From NCBI RefSeq assembly GCF_018139145.2, contig NC_059500.1:45592072-45656071 (forward strand): a stretch of 64,000 nucleotides of DNA. Reading direction: 5' to 3'. This DNA comes from Gymnogyps californianus (lineage: Eukaryota; Chordata; Aves; Accipitriformes; Cathartidae). The translations under genes and the position numbers were made by a program. The notes under the pieces are model-generated. The model was given only the letters and a program-made list of their open reading frames with translations. It made no database searches and was not told the origin of the DNA. Shown here in pieces: positions 13,576-25,800 of the stretch (the stretch's first letter is position 1; each line of letters begins with the position of its first letter).

Positions 13576-13598
13576 AAATAAATAAATAAATAAATAAG
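13576..13598. repeat. (AAAT)n short microsatellite
   Basis: About 5-6 tandem AAAT units lie directly after an A/T homopolymer patch (13559-13574), separating the X-box segment from the ancient CR1 fragment. Confidence 0.9.
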
Positions 13599-13689
13599 GA
13601 GCAAGTGACAGGTAAAAGGAAGAGTTTGAGAATCTAACTCTGGCGCAACAGAGAAATTAATGACTGTATTTTCATATATTTGTAGAATG

Positions 13690-14135
13690 CAAAGCTCAAA
13701 CAGGCCATCATGGTCATCCTGTTTGACCTCCTTTATAGCATGGGCCAAGGAACTTCACCCAGTAAGCTTCACATCAAGCCTATAACTTCATCTGGAGCTA
13801 GAGCATATGATTTAGAAAGACATGTAGCTTTAAGCAAAGTATTGCAGTTGAAAAGTTTATCATGATCCTGCTTAAATTATTCCAATAGTTAATTATGCTA
13901 ACCGTGAAGAATTTGCACCTTATTTTGTATTTTGTGTCTGTCTGTCTAACTTTACCTTCCAAGCAGTGCCTCTTCTTATGCTTTCCTGAGAGATTCTGCC
14001 ATATAAAATCTGTTTCTTCTTCACCTGTTTCTGTTAAAATCAACTCAATCGTAGTTCTCTCAGTACAAGATGTATTTTCCAGGCCACCACAACATTTTGT
14101 TAGCTCCTTCTGAACTTCTGCTAATTTGGAGTCAT
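13690..14135 (-). mobile_element. Ancient L3-like CR1 LINE fragment, 3' end of ORF2
   Basis: On the plus strand this reads as the reverse complement of an old amniote CR1/L3-type 3' region. It has GGTCATCCTGTTTGACCTCC, then TATAGCATGGGCCA, then ACTTCACCCAG, then GAGCTAGAGCATAT, then TTAGAAAGACAT, then ATTCCAATAGTTAATTA. It continues with AAGAATTTGCACCTTATTT and ends near TTTTCCAGGCCACC and CCTTCTGAACT. The blocks occur in the order expected for the family, over about 440 bp. The coding strand is minus, and a 117-codon open frame at 13798-14151 partly overlaps the old ORF2 but is not intact. Family assignment is from memory of the consensus; the order of matching blocks makes chance unlikely. 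Confidence 0.75.
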
Positions 14136-14283
14136 TATTTGAGGAGCTCATTCTTTCAATCTGACTAATGTTTCCTACATAGAGATAATATCACTTTCTA
14201 TGTAATACTTAAAGTTTGTTAACGTGGTAGAGAAAAAATAAGTTTGTATCTCTTAGGGGGAAGTCTAATGATAAAGTATAGGA

Positions 14284-14537
14284 TCTTCCCTCTTTTCCCT
14301 TCCCTTCCCTTCCCTTCCCTTCCCTTCCCTTCCCTTCCCTTCCCTTCCCTTCCCTTCCCTTCCCTTCCCTTCCCTTCCCTTCCCTTCCCTTCCCTTCCCT
14401 CCCCTTCCCTTCCCTTCCCTTCCCTTCCCTTCCCTCTCTCTTTCCCTCTTTCCCTCTTTCCCTCTTTCTCTCTTTCCCTCTTTCCCTCTTTCCCTCTTTC
14501 TCTCTTTCCCTCTTTCTTTTTCTTTCTCTTTCTCTTT
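14284..14537. repeat. 254-nt uninterrupted homopyrimidine tract, (CCCTT)n then (CCCTCTTT)n
   Basis: Every base from 14284 to 14537 is C or T on the plus strand. The first part (to about 14430) is a near-perfect CCCTT pentamer array with one interruption at 14400-14401. It then changes to CCCTCTTT-like octamers and ends in TTTCTC. Long homopyrimidine mirror-repeat tracts can form intramolecular triplex DNA in vitro. The 102-codon frame through it is a repeat artefact. Confidence 0.97.
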
Positions 14538-15439
14538 ACTCCTTATAGCTGAACGTAATATATTTAGGAAAAAAACAGAACTGTTTTAAGAGGAGACAGA
14601 AAGAAGTTGTAACAATAAGACCAAGCAGACTTATTAAAAGATTGTTCAAATGAAAGGTAGGAAGAAGAGTGTGTTTCATGACCTTGTTCAAAAACAGGTC
14701 TAAGTCAAGGGACTGAACTAGCTGATTTTTGAAGAGTACTCAAGTTACCTGGGAATCCAGTCTAATGTAAAAATACATACATTTTGTTCTGGAAATATTG
14801 AAGTGAATTTCTTCAATATTTGAAAAATGCATTTTGATCTGAAGCTGATCATTCCTTATTAATATCAATTTTCTCAAATTCACAATTTTCTATAAATTCT
14901 CACCAGAGCTTATTTTTAATCAAGTACCTGGCATTATAAATGTCATTGTTTATTTCCACAGGACATTCTTCCAATCTGTAATTTGTTTTCAATTTTTCCC
15001 GTGATGTGACCAAGTATTTAGCTGTATATTTGAATGAACTTGGCACAGTCTGTGCAACCATGATTTCATCATCAGAAACACTGATCTTGGAAGTCACCTA
15101 CAGATTCTAGGTATTTATTACAACTGGCCTTTCCACACAATATTCTTAAAATAATTGTTATGATAATACAAAAATCTTTTGGACTTTGTTTCAGTTCAGG
15201 ACTTCAAAGCTCCTTTTTATCATTCATGGAGGAAGACTTTGCTGTAGTTGTTGGTATTCTTATTATGCATATCTGTTTTCTAATGCAGAAAGATACTTGT
15301 AAGTACATCCTGATCCATAGCTGTCCTGAACCACACAGGGCTCTGCTTGTTTCTTTCTGAAATCACAGACAACATAAATAATGTTTAAAGCTATCCTGAT
15401 GCCTGAGAACGGATACACAGGTAGTGCAGAGGGGCATCT
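14538..15439. other. Noncoding stretch
   Basis: AT-rich unique sequence with no supported gene, repeat or RNA. Frames at 14900-15097 (minus) and 15160-15360 (plus) are short and unrecognised. Confidence 0.7.
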
Positions 15440-15910
15440 AATAACAAGGTCTGGTGATTTGTGTGCGTGCCCCAGCCTGCTGGTGGGGGACTCTGACTCT
15501 GTCCAAGGAGACACATTTGGAAACCTCTGTGACAATGTTGGAAGAGAGCTTTTAAATGATGGATTTGTGGTGGCAATCTTCTTCAGGGCTTTTAAAGGAA
15601 GCAGGCAAACAGTGTTCAAACTCACAAATAAGTGAGTTTTGCTATGTCCCCGGCTGCTAGGTTGCTACAACATCCTCTGCCCAGGTTGTCTCCGGCATTT
15701 TTGTCCAGCAAAATCAGGATCTATAAGATGTCCCTTGGATATCACCCACATGAGCTCTCTGTCACTGCAGGCTGTTGTGTAAGTCCAGACCACTGAACAG
15801 CTGCAGGTCTGTTATCCACTTGGTACTGACGTGACCAGCAGCAGCATCTGCCGGGCAGAGGTGCAACCACCACTGCTCCAGAAAAAGAAATTCTGTAGAA
15901 CCAGGCAGCT
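15440..15910. other. GC-richer unassigned segment
   Basis: An abrupt rise in GC and CpG content against AT-rich flanks. It includes overlapping frames of 84 codons (plus, 15381-15635) and 120 codons (minus, 15263-15625). Neither shows a domain, and both strands being open points to composition. An old LTR or other repeat that I do not recognise is possible. Confidence 0.4.
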
Positions 15911-17075
15911 TGTGAGTGCATTTTGTGCTTAGCAGTAGTTCAGTGCTGTGAGATATAGTAAATGCTTTAAGAGATTAAAAATGTAAAAGTTAATTACAGT
16001 AGACCAACGAATTTCTAAAATAAAAAAAAAAATATGAAGGCATAGTCTTGTAGGAAAAGAATACACAGGTTGAGTTCCTACTGATTGAAAGGGATCATGA
16101 CTGACAGACAAACGACAGTCCTGGTAAGAAACATCATGGTTCTTCAGAGTAGGTTTTGGATTAACCATTTGAGTTTAGTGAGTAAAGATAAAGCCTAGAA
16201 CTTGGAAGTGCTCCTCATTGTAGCAACAGACATGTTGCGTTAAATGAAGGAAAACATTGATACACTTTCCTGGACAAATCCCAAAGCCTTTTACAAATAA
16301 AGATTCCTGTTTTCATTCTATGCCCTTTATCTGAACGTATACCTGAGTATTTCATTGACAGTATTTTTTTTCTCATCTAGTGCTTTCTACAGTTATATAA
16401 ATATACATTTGACTTAGCAATCTATAACCTTTCTAAATGCATTGTTTACAGTGCTTAATACACTTCAGTGATTTCATCTTACTAATAGAATGCCACAGTG
16501 AAAATTACAAGAGTAAATCCTTCTGTGCTGACAAAACCCTAGTCTTATGCATATCAAGATTTTCTGTCACGTAAATAAAATTTAACAATTTTTCCCTCTC
16601 ATTATGCTTTACAAAAGCTCTTATAAGAACTGATTCCACTTGCTTCTTGTAATAATTAAAAAACCAAAGAAAACACAATAATAAAAAAAAAACCAACACC
16701 CAAAACTGTTCAGGTTCTTTCTTTGCAGAAAGTCACTGAAAGTAAATTATCTGGAGCTCTATCTGTTGCTCTGTTTTTACAATAATGGTCCAAAAGTTTA
16801 TTATTTAACTCTATTTATATTCTACACTTTCCTGGATTGTTATTTTTGTCTGTTTTTTCTTTTTCTGTCGTTTGGTAAAAATAACATAGTGCTCTAACTA
16901 CTTGGGATCAGCAAACTCTGCCTACATGTTTGGCTTATAGCTACCTTTCACATTGTCATCTTAGAAATCTGTATTTAGCACACTTTATCATGTCCCATGT
17001 CAGCTGTTATAATTTCAATGTTCATAATCTTTATACTTCCTGAACTTCATGTGTGACCAGGCTACTCTTATACTT
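15911..17075. other. Noncoding stretch
   Basis: AT-rich unique sequence. Frames at 15929-16168 and 16505-16699 (minus) are short and unrecognised. No repeat family was identified. Confidence 0.7.
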
Positions 17076-17079
17076 TAGG

Positions 17080-17300
17080 AGATATGGATCTTTCACCTTC
17101 ATCCATTATCCCTTTGACTGGATTTCTATTCATTTCAGAAGCTAATTTAAAATTGCTCTCCTGCTTCAAAACTATGAATTTACTGGACCCTTCTATAATT
17201 TCCTGACTTATTCTTTTTCCATCTCTCTCCATTCTTCGTCTTGGTTCTCTGTTTTGTATTTTCCCTGTCACTCTCCACAGCTAATTGTCACCTTTCACAT
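17080..17300 (+). mobile_element. Ancient L2 LINE fragment, C-terminal ORF2
   Basis: A pyrimidine-rich plus-strand segment with the diction of the L2 ORF2 C-terminal region. One frame gives KLLSCFKTMNLLDPSIIS, a stop, then LILFPSLS. This compares with the L2 pattern in which a K-L-x-V-x-x-F-K-x-L-H-G-L-A-P-S-Y-I block precedes a D-L-I block. At least one stop breaks the frame. It is strongly diverged, consistent with an L2 copy from before the bird radiation. A 67-codon minus-strand frame (17068-17271) is only its shadow. Confidence 0.6.
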
Positions 17301-20157
17301 TCAGAATAATCTTTTTTTCATCCTTCTTTTTTAAAAGTTGTCTTCTGGTAACACTTCGCTACTCACTTTTGCTGACCACTTTTTTCTCGGAAACAGAGAA
17401 GTCAAAACTGTTAATGACTTATCTTACTAGTGTAGGATAAGTCAATAGTCACTGTTAATGTAAAGACACTGTTAACATAAAGTCACTGTTAATGACTAAT
17501 CCTACTAATGACTCAGAAACACACTCATGACTGTGTTACTCCTAGGCGTCTGTAAGGATTACTTCTAATAAACCTGATCTTGAAAAATGATAGCTTTGTT
17601 GTAGGGTAGAAAGGTAGCAGGGGGTAAGGGAGGAAAGAAACTGGGAGTGAAGAAAAGGGGAAGACAGAGAGAGAGAAAGAAAAAAAAATCACATAAAGCA
17701 TATTCTTTGTTTTAACATATAATTGAGATGAAACTATTTCAGTAGCTCATATTTACTCTGTTGGAATGACATTTTTATGTTACTACCTCAGAATGACTGA
17801 TTGCTGTACATCCTAACACATTACTGTTGTTACTGTCCTCTCACTATTTCATTGAAACTTTCAGTTCAAAAATGACATTTTTCTGTAGTGTATTTTCAAT
17901 AATGACTATTAAAGCATTTTCAGAAAGGAATATCCAAAAATTTTATTTATTGCACAACATGCAATAAATTTTGTCTAATAATAACACACTGGAAACAAAA
18001 AAATTAAATTCTGTATTTCTCATAGTTTTTTACTTCTTCTACCTGTATATATGAACAGACACACACCTACATGCGTTGGTACCATCCAGAGATTCAAAGA
18101 GTTCCCACAAATTAATAGTACATCATGTTAGAAAAATATCTACTGAAAAACACTGTAAACGAAAAGGAGAACATGATGTGTGAACTTGGGAATATTTCTC
18201 CAGTAATAAGGAAATGTCAGCATCTAAGTATTTTTCAAGCAATTTATGGACTAGGAAAGGCAATATCAAGTGCCCTTGCACTTTCAGGTTTTCCACTGTA
18301 GCTCTACCAACATAGGCATATCATTGAACTATACGTTCAGTGTAGACAGGGCCATAATATAAAAACAGTCAACTGACTCCATTGTGCATATTGGTGCTGA
18401 TGACACTCAAATCTCTTAAGCAGATGCTAATCCTACATTTCATCATATCAGAATGGGCACTGGGTACTGCTGAATAAAGCAATGTATTTGCTTACATAAT
18501 TTGGTTCTTAGGACTAAAGCAAATGGGAGTGCTTTAATCCTTACCTGTTTTTGTCTAGGTAAACTGATAAGCTTTCTAAGGGCTCAGAAGTATAATACAT
18601 TTGATAATGGACATTCCTTGTTTTAGTAGCTGATTTTTTTTTTTACATTTGGTATACGTCAAATTAATGTTTCCTAAAAATCAGCAATTTTTTTTTGCAA
18701 AACCTCTTCTGAAATGTGAATATGTGCTTCATTTTCATGACCAGCATATAGAGAATTTTTAAAAAGATTTATGTGAAAAATATATAATTTGCGTTGTATG
18801 TTTCTTCTGAATTTTTTTGCCCAAAACCATATTTAGAATATGCTGAAGTGAGGATTGTGGGGTTTACCTGTGATTAACCCCAGCTGATTGTTTTGTATGT
18901 GACTGACTTTCCTAATTTCCTCCTAGTTTTTTAGTACCTATGCTTTAAATAACATTAGTTTGTCCCCGGTAGTAGGATTTTTTTTTTTTACCACATTCAG
19001 CCTGACAGTTCATGAATTTAATTTGCCACCTTCTACTGCCTGAACAAGATATACAAGTGGATATGGATCTCTTTTCCTTTTCTACTTCCTTTTGTCTCCA
19101 TCATTCTATTTAAGATTTTTTTGGGGGAAACAAAGCCTCACAACTGTATGGAATATGTGCTGTTTAGATATTACTAAGTAGCAGAAATACTGGAGCTATG
19201 GAAGTCGCTTTAGAATTGTAATACATGGAATAGTTGAGATACCGTGCTGGGAAATAGAAAAATTGAATGAGTAACTAATAAGCTTAAAAGATGCGTGGGA
19301 TTTGGATGGTATTCTGGTGACTAGTGTCTTCCCCCTTTGAAGGCAGAAAGTAAAGGAAAAGAAAAAGAAAAATGTAAGAAAAAATGTTAATAGCTCGCCA
19401 CCTGGGACCGTATGCTGTCTATTCCACATCTAGATAAAAGATTCTCACATCTGAAGCAAAGGAAGTCAGTTATACAGCAGTAAAAATGTTAAAGGGGGGC
19501 TGGAAAATCCAGGACACCTAAAGTAGTGTTACTCAGCCTATGGCCAGTTGGCCAGTCAGCCAGTCACAGGCCAGCAAACATCAAGAGGTGTCCAGGGAAT
19601 CACTACTAAGGGACAAAATGCCACAGGACTTCTTGGGAACCAGACATCTTCCTTCATTTTTCAAAGGCTGCCAAACACTGGTTGGAAAGAACAACAAGAG
19701 AATAAGCAAAATCCACTAAACTCTAACCTTGCAAAATTTGATGAGATTTCTACCGAATAATAGACTCACAGTGACATTATGGATTGCAGTCAGCTTTTTT
19801 CCACCTGAATTTAGATGAGGCCATATTTATAAATTAATGCTTGACTAAACAAATGAATTGAATGGTAAAATGTCTAGATTTTTTACGGAATATTTAATAC
19901 GGGGTCACAAAGTGCTACAAAGAAAATGAAATTAAAATTGCTTTGAAAACAATCACAGACTGGACAGGCTACAGCCTATAAAAAGACAACCATAGGTCAG
20001 AAACAGGCACAGTGATTTCTCTGTTTATTTGTGTTTTAAAAAGAATACTCATGACACAGCAATTCGGGCTGTAAGTGAGTGTAAAACTAACTGAGTATGA
20101 GTGAATTTTCTTGTAAGTGGATAAACCATTTTCACTGAAAATTTACAGTCAGGATAT
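17301..20157. other. Noncoding stretch, unique sequence
   Basis: No gene is supported. It contains the short repeat/palindrome patch at 17405-17500, a purine-rich stretch at about 17620-17690 with GA repeats, and several T-runs. Frames at 19196-19429 and 19548-19760 are short and unrecognised. Confidence 0.65.
17405..17500. repeat. Local direct-repeat and inverted-repeat patch
   Basis: CACTGTTAA occurs at three spaced positions and CTGTTAATGACT at two. GACTTATC (near 17416) pairs perfectly with GATAAGTC (near 17436) across a 12-nt spacer that includes ACTAGT. The arrangement suggests repeated slippage or template switching within about 100 bp. Confidence 0.7.
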
Positions 20158-20215
20158 TCAGGTCCTGATCCAAATCATATAAAAATCAACTGGAAAGACT
20201 GCCATTATCTGACTG
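20158..20215. repeat. Ancient amniote-type interspersed repeat remnant
   Basis: The run GGTCCTGATCCAAATC followed by TCAACTGGAAAGACTGCCAT matches the start and centre of an old repeat I recall as widespread in turtle, crocodile and bird DNA. In that repeat a CCTGATCCAAA terminus is followed by GTCAATGGAAAGACTCCCAT. I do not recall a secure family name. Short and diverged. Confidence 0.45.
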
Positions 20216-22595
20216 ACTGAAACAGAGGCTGCAGTGGTGACTGAAGACCAAAGGAGATCAAGAACGCTCCCACACAATGCCTTTGTGTTCGAGGTACAAG
20301 TACATATTCATTGCAGCTGCAAGGTTCAGTTAATTATCCCCGGATGGCAGTTTCAAACTACTCTCTGTAAACTTTTAAAAGCTCTATATTCATATATGCC
20401 TTTTTAGAAGAGATAATAGGGAAAACACTCTAGTGACGCCGTAAGCAGAGTAAAACTTCTGAATGTTATCAAAAGTTTAACAACTAAAAATATTAGTCTT
20501 ATCTGATCGCCAGATGACACAGGGTTGTATATATCTTCTCCACACATTATTGAAATTAATGATGATAAAGTGCGGCGATTCATTCATCCACATGCTTGTC
20601 AGTGCTCTTTAAGAAAAGCACCAATTCCAGATGTCTTGAAGGAAGTTGTATTATGTAAGTACCAGAGTTAGATTCTTCTAAAGAATCTCAACTGCCAGAG
20701 ATAGGATTTAGCATACGAAGGATGTCAAGCTTGTAAGGTTTTGTTACACGTTTAACACTCTTGGAATCCATAGTACAAAAAGGAGGATAACTGTGCATTT
20801 ACCACACGGTAAGATTCATTTATTCACATATTCATATGACATATTCAATGAGGATGTGTTAACTGAGCCTTTAAGTCACTATTTTGGGCAGCTCAGTCCA
20901 GAAACTGATCCCTAGGCACAAACTTGAAGTGATTATGCTTTTATTAGGGCCTGAATACGGGAATTTGTATGCTGGGATGTAAAAAATTTAGTCTGCATGC
21001 TCTTTTGAAGATTTTACTTCATTTCCCCAGAAAACATTCCCTACATTGCTACTTTAATTACCTGAGCTTGAGGGCCATATGAATAAGTGAGTGTGTTTAA
21101 CACCCATCTGTAAATTACTTCCAAGTGGTTTTTTTACCTTTCACAGCACAACAAAATTTGACTGTTTTAATTGTTCTGAATGCATACTATTGGATTTAGT
21201 ATTTCATCATTTATCTCGTGTTTCTGCGAAGGTATGAAATACCCACAGGTGAGTGTTTTCTGCCTGTTTGAATGCCAGCTACTTGTGACTGGCATGTAAA
21301 GGCTGTAACTCTTTGACTTTCTTAGTACATTATAACCAACAAACAGAAAAAGTTTTATGTGAATATAAAGCAGTTGCTATATGATAGCTGTATGAAATAA
21401 ACATGCTATTTGATTTTGCTGGTAAATTAATCTGTCCTGACCTAATGGGTTCATGGAATAACTCTTCTATAACTGAAGGCAGCCAGGCTTTCACTAGGGC
21501 CACAGAGGTGCCAGGTTTTGCAAGTGAACCAAGAATATTTTTTAGCTTCTAAATAGATCCCAACTTAATTCCTCAGCAGAGTACCTTTGCATCCTTTGCT
21601 TTGCACTTTTCTTGACCCCTCTTCTTTCTTTTCCCCCTACATGTGAAGGAGTTAGACATGAGGACTGCAACAGACTGATGTGCTCTCCAGCCAGCATTCT
21701 GATCTGCACAATGCACCCAACTACTGTGCAATCTAGAAGTGATCTGGGAACGTTTTGAACCTGAATGGAGACATCCAAGTTCCGACATCAACCATGTGCT
21801 TCCAAAGCTAATTATGACTACAGGTTCCTAATTATTACTCTCTGCAGGACAGCTATCCTCCAGAAGCTTAAATGCTAAGGAAAAATAATAATTGATGGAT
21901 TTTAACATTGTGCAGACAGGAATAACTTGTAAGCAGCAAACATCCAAGTCGAAGGGCATGGAAGCTCACTGATGCTGTCCCATTGATATTGGTAGACTAA
22001 TCTGGGATCCATACTAGCCAGGAAGAAAAAAAAAAACAGCTCCCCCCGCCCCGCCCCCCACAGCCCACACAGGATGAACATATATCACTGGGGTTGTTCT
22101 TGGTATCTAAAAAGTGCACTTCAGCTAACAAGGAGCACTTTTTTTAAAAGCCTGCTTGCAAGACCATGAAGAATCAGACAAAACATCTGCAATATCTGCA
22201 CTGTAATCTGGACGTTTTTAGCAATGTTAAAGTAATTACCAGATATTTACATTAGCAGTTTTTGACTGCAATTCTTAACAAACATTATAAAGTTAGATAT
22301 TAAATATTGGAAGAGATCAACATTTGACCTACCACAAAATATAAATGTTTATAATTACTTCTTATATATTATCAGCTCTTGTATATGTCCCTTCATAGTC
22401 ATTCGTATAGGAAAATATGAAGCCTGGTGAAGTAAGTTAGTAAGAATAATACATGAAGTCATAGAAAGGCAACAATACAGATGAAATATTTAAGCCACTG
22501 CTGTTCTTTGATTAGGTCACTCTAGATTAACTAGCCTTGAGTAACTAAACAATGTATTATATGTCTCTTCTTGACTTCTGTTGTTACTTAGAAGT
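20216..22595. other. Noncoding stretch, unique sequence
   Basis: No gene is supported. A C/G-rich patch interrupts at about 22030-22070 after an A-run. Frames at 21542-21791 (minus, two overlapping) are unrecognised. The segment 21800-21910 has several TAATTA-type cores. Confidence 0.65.
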
Positions 22596-22599
22596 TGTC

Positions 22600-22840
22600 T
22601 ATGCTTGAGCCTTGCCTTCACATACCCCTCTGATCTGCCACACATTCTCCATGTCAGAGCCTTTTCAAAGTTTCCTTGGAAAACTTCCCTTCAGATCTCC
22701 TCATTCCCAGCCTTATCTGCTAGGTAGCAGACTATGATATTTATAGTAATAACTAATTTTTTTTCAACTTGGTACTTCTCACTGACATCATCTATTTCTG
22801 TATTGAGCTTCTAGCATAAAGGCCATCACAGAGCATTTCA
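22600..22840 (+). mobile_element. Ancient L2 LINE 3'-end fragment
   Basis: The first part (CCTCTGATCTGCC, CAGAGCCTTTTCAAAG, then GGAAAACTTCCCTTCAGATC) follows the L2 ORF2 C-terminal pattern, in which the final exposed-helix region reads S-F-K-x-x-L-K-T-x-L-F. About 100 bp later, TCTGTATTGAGCTTCTAGCA..GGCC resembles the L2 3' UTR block TGTATTGTACAGCGCCTAGCA..GG. The two blocks occur in the expected order, which supports a decayed 3' end. No open frame remains. Confidence 0.5.
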
Positions 22841-25800
22841 AAAGCACTTAGGTCCTCTAACTTTTGAAAGGCTACCTAAATGTCTTACGACAACTTTTAA
22901 AACAATAGCAAATTTTCTGTATTTCTCTCTGGTGGATATATATAGCATTGTCCAGAGTGAAACTGTATAACAACTGAAGTCTTTATCATCCTCTGTGCTT
23001 CTCAAAAATAAAGAAAATGAACTTTACAGTGAAATGATAATAACAAAACTTCCCCCCCCGCCCCGAATGAATAATTTCTCTCGTTTACAAATAACACCCT
23101 TCATGGTCAGACTCTAAAGAATGTATTTGGAGAATAGAAATACGTGAGTTTCAGTTTCATTTTTAGTATTCTCCATGTTTACTTACAGGCAAAGTTCTGG
23201 ATTTTTTTAACCCTTTAAAGCAAATTTTGCATGAAATTTCATCGTAACAATACTACAAAAATAAAGTAATTTGAAAAAAGAATACATTGACAGTCATTGC
23301 AGATGCATAAGATGTGGGTGGGGAATGAGTAGTTCCCCTACTACTAGGGGCTGGAAAATGGAGCAGAAGTCTGAGATAGCATTGGAAGATATGACATTTA
23401 CTGTGGGGGCTTTCGTTAAGTCCAAGGCAGAAAACGGGCAGGCAGGCTAGCTTGCCTCATTGACAAATCTGGACTCTCACATGGATCTTCACCTTAGGAG
23501 TTTTGTGTGGATAGTGCTGATTAAACACCAAGAAATGAGTGTAAGCTAAGGAAGGGAGTAGAGGTTCCACAAATGGCTGTCTTTCAAATACTTAAATGAC
23601 TTCCTAAGAAGTCACATTTTTTGGGATCAGGTTGTCTATTTAAGTTTGATTGGGCCTTTTATTAAACTCCTGTTTGCAAGTACATCTTTTTTAACAGTTA
23701 GGCTTTAGTGTAAGTCCACAAAACAGATGAAAATAATAAGCTATTAAGATAACTTTGGAAATAGTGAGTTCTATGGAAGAGTTCATACACCAAAAACTAG
23801 TGCAAAATTGAAATAATAATGCAGTTTAACTAAGGTAAATAAAAAATTGTAATGCAAATTCTCTTTTCTGTAGCCCAGACTTAAATAAGAAATTCTGATA
23901 TGTTTGTTGCACTGCATACTTTCAATAAAGAAAAAAATTTATAAACGTGCAGGGAGAATCTTTTGGCAGAAGTTAAGTAGATAAATTGTATAAATCTTAT
24001 AGGAACAGCATTTATTTCATTAAATCATCTTGTCTAAAATTTAATACATGACAGAGTAACTGTAAAGGGTTGTATTTTTTTATCTGCATTTATTTCTCAA
24101 CCTAAATAAGCTATATCCTTGCCGTATGAAACATAATTATCTATAGCTCTTTCTGCATTAATGATGCTTTAAGACCCACAGCAAAGGTTTTTGGCTTCTG
24201 CAACACTGATGTCAAGGAGGACGAAAATAGTATTTCTGCTAGAAGCAGAAAGTCAAATGCATCTTAGGAGTCAGATGCTTTCAGAAAAAAAGCTGGCCTG
24301 ATTCAGCAGTGACTGATAGAAAAACACAGCCAGTGATGAGATGAAATCATGCAGGTCTAAAATTAAGGATTGCAGTGGGAAAGCTCTGTATCTTATTGCT
24401 AATTTCCAAGTAATGGAATTTTGAATATGTGTGTCTTGAATTTACTGATAAACAATAAACCATAGTTTATCTGATATCAAAAGTCCTTTAGTTCCGCTGA
24501 CTCATATTCTTATTATATTCTGTTTCTGCACACTTGTGTAAATTGATATGTTTTGTATAAAAGTTAGGGAAATGCCTTTGTTTGCACAAATGCATCCAAT
24601 CAGCAACTAGAGACAATAGCACATGACTTAGCAACTAACCATGTAACCTCAACTCTCCTGCAGAAGAAGCACACAAATACTTTGGACACTGGATGTATGC
24701 ATGCAATCATTTTTCCAATATATGAAAATAGTAAATATGTTAGAATTAGGTTATGATTAAGGAATGCTTTGTGAATATGGAAGAAAAGTGAGTATTAATG
24801 AGTAACTTCTTTTCTATGATTATGTCAGGCATGTCTAATACTTACACATAGCAAGTCAGCTATGAATTTTTTGGATACCAGTGGAACAAATCAGATCCCT
24901 GTTGTACTGTGTAGCTGAAAACTGCAGAGCAACTATGAAACTTGCCAGTGCCACCTATTGTTGGGTAGTAGAAATGAACATGTATTTTACTGAAAACAGA
25001 TCAAAATGTGTATGTTGAAGCTGCTGGTTACACAAAAGGTCTTCAAGTTATTTTTGATAGTTTACCTATTTCTATCTGAGGTTAAGAGTGTTGCTGTCAG
25101 CTGAGGTATGCAAGGCAGAAGAGAAAACACTCCTTTCCTGAGTTCTTCCCTGTGAGTATCAAATAAATGTGGGCCACAGGACCTAGCCCGTTCATGTTTT
25201 TAATGTTAATTTAGAGATGCATACATAAATAAACTCATGCAAACTTGCCTGCTTGCAAACTCATCACCAAACGAAGGTGTCTGCAAAGCAATTGTGCCCA
25301 TCCTGCTGCTCTAGAAATGTTAAGGGTGGATATTTTTCAGCATGGTCTGGAGAAATCTCACTAAAGGAAACTATTCTTTACTTCACGTGAGGAAACACCA
25401 GAATTTGTTCATTGAACAGATTCTTATTCCTGCTGTGTCCTCTTCAAAGATCACTGTCTTTCTGTTCTGCATTAGATAGCAAAAACTAGCCACAATACAG
25501 AGCATGTCTTCCAGGCACTGAATGTACACAAACTAAGAGAAAGAGCAATAAATATCATTTATGACAGTGCTTTACTCAGTATTTCCATTATATCTGTATA
25601 TTGAACTCAGAGAATTGGGCTGAAAGAATGTTAAGGCTGAAAATTCAGGCACTTAGTTTAGGATAGTTCACCATTTAAACAGCCCAATGAAGTTTTCAGC
25701 TGGATTTCTCTTGTGGGTCATTACAATTAGAATTACATGTGAGAATGAAAATACTTTTTTTCTGAGATTTGAAAATTTGGCTGTGTTCAGATGTAAAGTG

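Noticed and set aside
14244..14552. Serine/proline/phenylalanine-rich 102-codon protein
   Set aside because: Translation of the CCCTT homopyrimidine repeat; not a gene.
15263..15635. 120-codon minus and 84-codon plus frames as an exon
   Set aside because: Mutually overlapping on opposite strands in a GC-rich patch; no domain and no convincing splice sites.
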